NCBI RefSeq assembly: GCF_026213295.1
Contig: NC_079413.1
Span: forward strand, 20,236,378-20,300,377
Reading direction: 5' to 3'
DNA: 64,000 bases
Source: Gadus chalcogrammus
Taxonomy: Eukaryota > Chordata > Actinopteri > Gadiformes > Gadidae
The translations under genes were made by a program, and so were the position numbers. The notes under the pieces were generated by a model. The model ran no database searches. It saw only the letters and a list, made by a program, of their open reading frames with translations, and was not told the DNA's origin. Of this stretch, positions 31,623 through 64,000 are shown piece after piece (position 1 is the stretch's first letter; every line of letters begins with the position of its first letter).

Positions 31623-34160
31623 CCACCACCATCTCCATCCTAATGTGTATGCAAGGTGCATGCCTCCGTTTAATGAACTGATACACGGATCTGATTTGAA
31701 TCAGGAGTTCCGCTTCCCAATGTAAACATCGGGCGGTCAGAAAGGCCCTGTTAGAACGCTCGGCCGGGAGCTTCTTCAGAGATAAGGAAGTGGACTTAGA
31801 GGAGACAGAGAAGCTGCTTATAGCCAACAAGAGATTAAGTCCCGTGTGACAACGCAGTGAAGCTTTCGTTCTTTTTTAGAGATGTGTTTCAGGGCATGGA
31901 TGGCATATTTTATTGGCTGTGTTATGGGATGTCTGGGGCCCCTAACAGGTTATCCTCTCACCCCCGTGTCCGGTGAGGGGCCCGGGCGGGACTATAGGAA
32001 ACGGGCACGTTCACAGGGGGAACGTAACTACATGAAGGCTACCTGTTCAGTGGTAAACAGCGTTTGAGGTGGAATGCCTTTACTTTAGAGTGTCGCGTTC
32101 TGGCAATAGACACGGTACTGTACTTTTAGGGCATATACAACAGAAAATGAAATATCTCCGACTTGTAACAAATTATAGGCCTACGTCAACCATTCGAAGT
32201 TGCTAATTTGGTTGCCAAATTAGCGAATCAATATAAATATTGACAAATGATTTATAATATGAAAAAATATAGGGAAAATATTAAATTGCATTTTTGTTTG
32301 TGTGACGGTAGTTGATCAAGTAGATCGCTCTCCTCAGTCCGTTTAGCTGGGTGAGACGGATTGGAAGCGCACAGCCGGTTGTAGGATTGTGGGAGAGCCA
32401 AAAGCTTAACCATGCTGTTGTAAACTGTATGAGCAGACACTGGCGTTCTGTTCTGTAATTGCACCTCACTACATGAAGGCTATATCAAATCATACTTGAC
32501 CTAACTTTCATCAAAAGTTGCCTGAGTATATTGTTATTGTCACAATTAGGTTAAGACTTTGATAGTAATGTAGCCCAAGCAGGGTCGAATTTATAGGCTT
32601 AGGCCTACGTAGCAGCTATGTAGGCTACTTTTATGCGTGGGCCATATTTTCATGAAATGACCACCATCATCATATGATCAGCAACGTAAATTAGCATCAA
32701 GGAGGTAGCATGTCAATTAGAGCAATCTAATAATGAAGGATAGGCCTACCATCCTCAGAGAGAATCCAATCAAATCACAGGGAAACAGCATTCTGTAAAA
32801 CATTCAGTTAAATGTAGGAAAACTGAAGCATTTTATTTATTTAAATTTTCCTCCCCTGTCCCCTCCATTCTGAGGGAATTATCATTTTATTTTATACGCA
32901 AATTACTATCAATTAGCGAAGCGATCGGTCCATTAGGCGCTTAAAAAACATTAAAAAAATAAGAAAATCTGACCTCAATCATAATATATTGGAATTAAAA
33001 CTAAACACGCTTACCTTAATTGGACCTTCTACTCTGTTCGGTTCTTTTTATTCTCCCGTTAAGATAGTCCAGGTAAACCCGCAGAGACCACTGGTGGAGC
33101 TGAGCGCACACCCCGTCGGCCCGCTGTCAGGACGGATTAGCCGACGCGTCTGACCACGTGGGGGAGCCCTAAGCCTCACTCAGGGAGCAAGACTCCGCCA
33201 ATGAAAAAAAAAATTGAATAGTAATGAAGCAATAATACTTTTTATTATAAGAGCCTAATTGTTATAATGGATAATTTAGTACTAGAAGGCATAAGTAAAT
33301 CTTTCCTAACTGCTGTTCTTATCCTCACTGGTGGTGTAAATGCCAATTAGAATAAAATAACGTAGTTGAAGTAAGAGGCAGCAGTAGCAGAAGCCTAAAA
33401 CGTTCATGTTAATGTTGACTTCGAAAATGGAAAATGGAGAAACTGTTAGTGTTTTTTCAAAAGGAAAATAACCAAAAATCAGAATGCAGACATTACTTCC
33501 CCTGAGAAAGGATTTCCACAAGGAGTGTCCTTGGTCCCACATTAAATCAGTTGCGAGATACCTTTGTGTGTGTGTGTCTGTGTGTGTGTGGTACCTAGCT
33601 GAGAATTGTATTAAGGACGTTAATGGTACCACAGAGGAGACTGTTGCAGTAGTCGAGCCTGGATGTTGCAGATGCTTGAATGAGTGTTTCTGCAGCAGTG
33701 AGGGTCGGTAGTTATTTGGGCAGTGCTTATCGAGTCCAGGTTAGAGTATTGGGGTGACTGAAAAGCTTCAAAGTGCCAGAACAGTTTTGTATACAGTTAC
33801 ACAACTTTATCCACTCAAGTCAGTTTTTGAACTATTTGCCATCCCTCTCTAATCAGATGCTGCCCCCTACAGTTAAAACATGATTCACAATAGCGTAGAT
33901 ATACTGTGTATCATGGTTCGGTTCCGTGAAGAACACAGCCACTCGACTCATGGTAAAGTGGTCTCAGTAAGCTATGCAGTTGCACCCCTAGGCCATCATG
34001 AGGCCTCTTATTTTGATGGCCGTCTTCCCTCAGAATTGTTTAGGTAATTTTGTCATAGCAAAAATGCGAAACCAATCCGTCATAAGCTAGCTTTCCTACA
34101 GTATGGTACCATGAGGATGGTCAAAATAAACCAAGGACACCGAACTCCAGCTCAAAGTAC

Positions 34161-34166
34161 TTTATT
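34161..34166 (-). promoter_or_regulatory. Polyadenylation signal (AATAAA on minus strand) of ferritin
   Basis: TTTATT on the plus strand, 215 bases beyond the ferritin stop codon. Confidence 0.7.
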
Positions 34167-34380
34167 CAGACTGATCAAATAGGCATCGAGGAAGGAGATC
34201 TCCGAGCTCAAATGGGAACCCTCACACTTATGAAACAATCATTTTTCCATTTTTCCGACGACAATAACCTTGCCGTCTTTATTCAAAGCAGTAACAAGAG
34301 ATCAACACAGAATCAAGATGTGGATTAAGACAGAACTGCACGCCCGTGAGTCCCATCACTAGACTGACGCCTTTGGGCGT

Positions 34381-35536
<1,156 letters not shown>

Positions 35537-35673
35537 TTTTGCTGGCGTTCGGTAGTTTTCTTGATAAAAAGTAGAAAAATAAGTATCTGTTTCTATATAG
35601 ATATGAGGTAACAAATAAGTTAAGGATGTCGAGTGAAGTTAACCGAAATGATGTCAAAGCAAGGATGGAAGCA

Positions 35674-35700
35674 GTTCCGTTCAAACACTGTTGAAGCAAG
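35674..35700 (-). promoter_or_regulatory. Iron-responsive element in ferritin 5' UTR
   Basis: On the minus strand CTTGCTTCAACAGTGTTTGA continues to the lower stem. It has the CAGTGT apical loop (35685-35690), a five-pair upper stem TTCAA/TTGAA and the bulged C. IRP1/2 binding here blocks translation when iron is low. It lies an estimated 15-40 bases from the cap, where IREs work best. Confidence 0.95.
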
Positions 35701-35742
35701 ATCTTTTTCCTTCTGCGTGAAGACTACTGCGAGGAGTCTCTG

Positions 35743-35750
35743 TATTTATA
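35743..35750 (-). promoter_or_regulatory. TATA box of the ferritin gene
   Basis: TATAAATA on the minus strand, about 45 bases upstream of the iron-responsive element; predicted start of transcription near 35715. Confidence 0.8.
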
Positions 35751-35820
35751 GGCTGGGTGGACGCCCGCCCACACAAACACGCGCACACGACTTCAGTGCC
35801 AACCGAGTCACGAGCTGAGC

Positions 35821-38180
35821 AGGAAATGGGGGGCCGTATAAAATGAACGGGCACTCATTTACCTATCATGAGGTTATTTTTTTATTTATATCTTGGAATA
35901 TTCTTCCAACTAGCCTAATCCTTAGATATATTTTATAAAAGTAAACAAATACAGCAACAAACTTTTTATACATTGCTAATCCTCTTTGTAAAACCTCACT
36001 GACGGTGTTTTTCCATGAATCTGCCGTATTGCGTATACGGCAGATTCTGTGTATTGCAATTTGCAGATGTAGGCCTATTGCCCAATACAAAAGATATTTT
36101 GTAGTATTCTTACTGTCTCGAATTCTGTTGTGTTAAATTGTTTAAACGTATCCAAGGATCCCCTGAGAAGGGAAAGAGACCATATAAGGTCGACATGTTG
36201 TGGAAAAGTAAGCCTGCGTAAAGAACAACGTTCTTAATTTCGCATCACACTATCAGATGGTGTGATTATGTTTTATGGTTTTAAAACCTCACTCAAGAAC
36301 AGTGTTGCAAAACTATGCTGACTGAAAACACCCGTCATCATAAACTGGCCTGCAACTTTTGCATTCAAATGTGCTGCTGTCTGTTCCTTTGTTTAACAAC
36401 ATAGGCCTATATAATAAAGTGCCAAATCACATGACTAGTACATTATTTGTATCTAGGCTGCATAAAAGCATTGGTAAATTGCAAAAATGTTAAATATCCC
36501 TGAACAAGCTAACCACAACAACCAACCTGTAGATTTCCTCACTCCCCCTTTCGTTCTCGAATGAGTTCAAGGGTGCCAGTAGTAAACTGTTCACATGGAC
36601 GCAGCACCTGACTTGTATAAAAAAAAACGACAAGCGACAATATATATTTATGTGGGATTGTGTTCTTGTTTGATGTTGCCAAAGATGTTCTCTGAGTAAT
36701 AACACAGGACTTGATACTGCACATAGCCGGCCCGGAGGGTAGTCATTATTGTGGCTTTAATACTTTGGCCTGTAGAGTATCATGGCGACTTACTATTGAC
36801 TTTACTCGACTAAACTAGCCCTTCGAGATGTCATGACTTGTACATTTTTATAATCCATTTTAATCCTATTAAATAACAACATCCAAGCGGGACAGAAGTC
36901 AAAAGGCACAGCGAACACTAGACTAACTGAAACCATTTATATTCAGAGCTCTACCACAGCTCAGTACAGTTAAAGCACAGAAGGTCGTTTCGGTTCTTGT
37001 TTCTGAATTCATGAGAAGTACGGGGAGACACTTCCCTCTGTTATTTTGTGCTTGGTCATCAAAGTGAGAATAGCGTCTGGCGGTCTTGTGTTTAGGTGTA
37101 AATGCAGAGTCATGGTCTGCTGACGATTTTTGCTTTGTCATAGCTGTGACTCTACACTTTTGTGGCACACAGGCCATCCTGTTGGATCGTGTCGGTGTGT
37201 CTGTGTGTGCGTGTCGAGTAAAGAGTAAGAACAAAATGTAAGTCAAAGTACAGTATCTTACAAAACAATGGCAACCAGTCCAATTTCATATCTTAATCCG
37301 CTCTTTATTAGCTATTAAAAGAATGTGACGCAGCACATTTTATAACATTTGATCTTTAATAACAAACTTTTTATAAAGGCATGGCTTTCACATTTTGAAA
37401 CTCTTTAAGTGCTTTCCGGGAATGTTACTGCCATCAAACTATGAATGTAGTTTGCTGGCTGAAGATTACAGTATCACATTGTTCAGAGCCAAGAATTATT
37501 GTTATCTGGAAAGAAATCAACGCTTATAGAAGCTGAAATACAAGGCAGATATGGCTGGAATATACAGGTTACATCAGATTTTATTTTAGATGGATTCATC
37601 TTCTTTCTCTCGTACTGTGAATGCTACCAAAGCAAGTACTTTCGCTGGAAATTATACAGTAGAAGGCCTGCTCGAATACAAGAGGTACAACGTTAACCGC
37701 CAAGATTCTAGCAAAGCATTTTCACATATTAAAATTATATTATTCTATCAAACACTATCAGAGGTAACTTCTTCATAATTTGGGTTGTACTGAAAACATT
37801 AATGTTGTTTTGTGATTTATCATAATGCATATGCAAATCTGTGTATTTTTATCATTTTCTAAATTTGACAGAACATGAGAAATAGAACCGTGTGTACCAA
37901 ATGTTAGAGAACAAATCACGCTGTATTTTTACAAACATCGCCGTGTAATAATTTGGGGCAAACAGTATTTTAATCGGAATAAGTCATTAATATTCAATGA
38001 TTTTAGGATGAGGTCAAACACTACCTCGACTCTTTGATTTCCCTCTCTGGAAGCACTCGCCATCTGATCGAGACACAGGCAGAAGGGGGGTTGGAACTGG
38101 ACTATTTTACCAAGACAATGACAGTGGCTTCAGGACTGAGCCCCTTATGACACCTCCGCACTCCTGCTACCTCTCCTGAA
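35821..38180. other. Intergenic between ferritin and aldh16a1, no recognised gene
   Basis: AT-rich. A hairpin GAATCTGCCGTAT / ATACGGCAGATTC lies at 36017-36048. Short frames near 37.5-37.8 kb resemble no known protein. Confidence 0.5.
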
Positions 38181-38248
38181 CCCTTCCTTCCTTCCTTCCT
38201 TCCTTCCTTCCTTCCTTCCTTCCTTCCTTCCTTCCTTCCTTCCTTCCT
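38181..38248. repeat. CCTT tetranucleotide microsatellite
   Basis: About 16 perfect CCTT units. Confidence 0.97.
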
Positions 38249-38348
38249 ACTCGTTGGGACCTCCTCCTGGCCTAACCTCTACAACCTGGAGGCCACACTA
38301 TTCTCCTCCCCCAGAGGTTCCTACTGCTACTCCTGGGGGGCCCGGCCT

Positions 38349-38985
38349 AGGTGGTGGTGTTGGTGGAGCTCCACCCTAGGTGGTGGTGTTGCTGGAGCTC
38401 CACCCTGGGTGGTGGTGTTGCTGGAGCTCCACCCTTGGTGGTGGTGTTGGTGGAGCTCCACCCTAGGTGGTGGTGTTGGTGGAGCTCCACCCTGGGTGGT
38501 GGTGTTGCTGGAGCTCCACCCTTGGTGGTGGTGTTGGTGGAGCTCCACCCTAGGTGGTGGTGTTGGTGGAGCTCCACCCTAGGTGGTGGTGTTGGTGGAG
38601 CTCCACCCTGGGTGGTGGTGTTGCTGGAGCTCCACCCTTGGTGGTGGTGTTGGTGGAGCTCCACCCTAGGTGGTGGTGTTGGTGGAGCTCCACCCTGGGT
38701 GGTGGTGGGTGTTGGTGGAGCTCCACCCTAGGTGGTGGTGTTGCTGGAGCTCCACCCTTGGTGGTGGTGTTGGTGGAGCTCCACCCTGGGTGGTGGTGTT
38801 GCTGGAGCTCCACCCTTGGTGGTGGTGTTGGTGGAGCTCCACCCTTGGTGGTGGTGTTGGTGGAGCTCCACTCTGGGTGGTGGTGTTGGTGGAGCTCCAC
38901 CCTTGGTGGTGGTGTTGGTGGAGCTCCACCCTTGGTGGTGGTGTTGGTGGAGCTCCACCCTAGGTGGTGGTGTGGGTGGGAATCC
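38349..38985. repeat. 29-bp self-complementary minisatellite, about 22 copies
   Basis: Units carry GGTGGTGGTGTTG(G/C)TGGAGCTCCACCC with variable last bases. Each contains the 14-base palindrome GGTGGAGCTCCACC, or GCTGGAGCTCCACC. Since 29 is not a multiple of three, all frames stay open, which explains overlapping frames on both strands. It decays rightward into GATGGT-rich sequence up to the end of aldh16a1. Confidence 0.93.
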
Positions 38986-39128
38986 GAATTAGGTGATGGT
39001 GTAGGTGGAGGTTTCAGCCAAGGTGGTGGTGATGATGGTGATAAAGATGATGATGATCCAGCCTAGTTGGTGATGGTGATGGTGATGAAGATGACGGTGG
39101 TCCAGCCAGGTGGAGGTGGAGGTGGAGC

Positions 39129-51671
<12,543 letters not shown>

Positions 51672-52044
51672 AATAGTGTCACAAATCAGAGGATCGATTG
51701 TCATACAAGCGACAATACAACAGAGACAAGTTGGGGGGACGTCTGTGGTCTTAAATTCAAGTGCAGCGTGCAGCTATCTACAGGACAGTTCCACCTTGTG
51801 TGTGTGTATCCACCACAGATGCGGTTTCCACACGGACGCTTTTCCTCGCCGGACACACACAACCTCCGCGCATGCGCTCCGTACCGAAACCAAGTGCGGA
51901 GAATGTGTTGCTCTTTTCCCAACACGGGTTAGATAATGTTTTAAGTCCTATGGTCAGCGCGGTTATTATCCATTGCTTGGGGGTGAAGTGACGTGCGTCG
52001 GATTTAAAGGATCTTCCCGAACGCGTGACACCCCGTTGTTAAAG
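51672..52044. promoter_or_regulatory. Divergent promoter shared by aldh16a1 (-) and kat7 (+)
   Basis: The two start codons are 373 bp apart, head to head. No TATA box is placed for either. The segment includes a perfect GCGCATGCGC palindrome (NRF-1 type, 51868-51877) and GTGACGTGCGTC near 51989, consistent with a housekeeping bidirectional promoter. Confidence 0.75.
51868..51877. promoter_or_regulatory. NRF-1-type site GCGCATGCGC
   Basis: Perfect 10-base palindrome matching the NRF-1 consensus core in the centre of the divergent promoter. Confidence 0.7.
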
Positions 52045-62803
<10,759 letters not shown>

Positions 62804-62894
62804 GTACCACAGACCCCCCCCCACCCCCCTGGTCGCCGTCGCCGTGCCACCCTGCTCTCCCAGCTTTGATCCAACCCTTGTCCCCCCCCCTTAA

Positions 62895-63027
62895 AGGGGA
62901 CATATTACACCACCAGGGGTGAACGTGATTAGCCTTACAAGACGTTTCGAAAATCTGCCGCTGGCAGATTTTCGAAACGGCTTGTAAGGCTAATCACGTT
63001 CACCCCTGGTGGTGTAATATGTCCCCT
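62895..63027. mobile_element. Palindromic MITE with TTAA target site, copy 2
   Basis: Flanked by TTAA at 62891-62894 and 63028-63031. Arms start AGGGGACATATTACACCACC and end with the complement; the centre near 62961 is CCGCTGGC. 133 bp, almost fully self-complementary; related to 44528-44690. TTAA suits piggyBac- or Kolobok-type transposases. Confidence 0.88.
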
Positions 63028-63031
63028 TTAA

Positions 63032-63391
63032 GACCGTGTTCACATCTAGCGTTTTTTTTTTATATATTCCTATCGAGCAGAGCGTTTCTGGAAAAAGTCA
63101 CGGCCGTTTTTTTCAAACGCCTCTCCGAGCGTTTTTTTCGGCCATACGGAGCGTTGGAAAAAGTTCAACTTTCAGGAAGAAAGCGGCCGACGTCAGGCGT
63201 CTTTTGGGCAACTGACCAATCACAAGCGGAGCATTGGCCCTTCGTCTCACGAAGGGAACTCTCAACTGTCAGAACAAGAAACGCTCTCGGCGCTTTTAGG
63301 GCAAAAAAACGCTGCCAGCTTTTCTTTTTGTTGAAAAAACGGTCGGCTCAACTTTTCCCTTTTACAAAAAACGCTAGATGTGAACACGGCC
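63032..63391. mobile_element. Inverted-repeat MITE, 360 bp
   Basis: GACCGTGTTCACATCTAGCG at the left and CGCTAGATGTGAACACGGCC at the right are inverted. It is noncoding and directly follows the previous element. Confidence 0.82.
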
Positions 63392-63400
63392 TCAGGCTCA

Positions 63401-63866
63401 GTTATGGTTCCAAGTCGACGCAACGCAATGACCACACAGACGCTTCGACGCAGTCGCAAACCGGTTTTGTTTCTGCGTCGGGTTTCGGTGAGCGGGCCAA
63501 TCACAGCTCTTGCTGCTGCGTCGCTTAAACGCAAGGTTACAATAGTTGGGAGGCCCTTGAGGTGGACGCAAGGAATTACAATTACAATTAGGGCATTTAG
63601 CAGACGCTTTTATCCAAAGCGACTTACATCGTTTAATACACACATTGACGGCAGAGTCAACCACGCAAGGCGACCGCCAGCTCGTCAGGAGCTGTTAGGG
63701 TTAAGTGTCTTGCTCAGGGACGCATCAACACTCAGCTATGAGGAGCTGGGGATCGAACTAGCAACCTTTCGGTTACAAGACAACTGCTGTACGTCCTGAG
63801 CTAAGCCGACACCACGCGCAAGGGGTCCGCAAACCTCGTTGTGTTGCGTCGACGTGGAACCATAAC
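63401..63866. mobile_element. Inverted-repeat element split by a SINE
   Basis: GTTATGGTTCCAAGTCGACG at the left and its near complement CGTCGACGTGGAACCATAAC at the right. A SINE sits in the right half (63575-63818). Confidence 0.78.
63575..63818 (-). mobile_element. tRNA-type SINE, minus orientation, nested
   Basis: The minus strand starts with a tRNA-like head (GGCTTAGCTCAGGACGTACA; B box GGTTGCTAGTTCGATCCCC) and ends with GTAAGTCGCTTTGGATAAAA, a block seen in many teleost repeats. Same family as 46895-47143. Confidence 0.75.
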
Positions 63867-64000
63867 TAAGCCTTTACACCGTCTCTCTCTTCGGCTCCTG
63901 CACCCCTACTTTTTCCTCCAGCCATCCTTCCCTTCCCATGTCTCCTACTCCTCCTTCCTTGCCTTCTGTTCTCTTTCCCTCTCGCTGAGTTCCCCGGGTT

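Noticed and set aside
38349..38985. CRISPR-like regular repeats
   Set aside because: Units are head to tail with no unique spacers and the sequence is vertebrate; it is a minisatellite.
38351..39066. Overlapping repeat-protein frames on both strands
   Set aside because: They arise from the 29-bp minisatellite; no start context, codon bias or homologue supports coding.
62804..64000. Further kat7 exons
   Set aside because: None of the expected downstream segments (the linker or the MYST zinc finger and catalytic domain) could be found; the stretch is transposon-filled intron.

Overview
The window is nuclear DNA of a ray-finned fish. Six vertebrate genes with GT-AG introns can be read exon by exon. 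Very long CA/GT and CT/GA microsatellites, several minisatellites and typical teleost transposons (DIRS, Gypsy, hAT, tRNA-type SINEs, small inverted-repeat MITEs) fill the rest. The microsatellite density is reminiscent of codfishes (Gadidae), but the species cannot be proved from the sequence.

Layout: 158-508 (+) last two coding exons of pih1d1, running in from the left edge; 2.1-5.5 kb, a duplicated two-part repeat; 6219-17882 (+) complete coding region of slow skeletal troponin T (tnnt1; 12 coding exons, 248 aa), with a degenerate DIRS element in intron 3 and a nested pair of DNA transposons in the last intron; 18.1-20.9 kb, a solo LTR and a hAT element; 21845-27693 (-) a synaptotagmin of the syt1/2/5/8 class, probably syt5 (8 coding exons, 424 aa); 27.7-34.1 kb intergenic; 34381-35536 (-) a ferritin of the heavy/middle type with TATA box and 5' iron-responsive element (4 exons, 176 aa); 39129-51671 (-) aldh16a1 (17 coding exons, 791 aa) with an internally deleted Gypsy element in intron 1; 51672-52044 a divergent promoter; 52045-62803 (+) the first eight coding exons of kat7 (HBO1), whose catalytic MYST domain lies beyond the right edge.

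The genes are not a pathway. They cover muscle regulation, calcium-triggered exocytosis, iron storage, an aldehyde-dehydrogenase-like pseudoenzyme, an R2TP/HSP90 adaptor and a histone acetyltransferase. Their grouping recalls human 19q13.33-q13.42 (PIH1D1, ALDH16A1, FTL, TNNT1, SYT5); kat7 is the outlier. Troponin T beside a synaptotagmin is also a repeated feature of the troponin paralogons.

The most striking property is how often simple repeats form or touch splice sites: a CA-repeat exon end in pih1d1; CT tracts as polypyrimidine tracts in tnnt1 and syt5; GT tracts abutting acceptors in tnnt1 and aldh16a1; a donor that is itself the first GT units in aldh16a1; donor-like minisatellites in tnnt1 and kat7; and a 30-bp minisatellite running into the acceptor of kat7 exon 6. 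Exon boundaries were set by hand from splice consensus, reading phase and family similarity; no transcript data were available.
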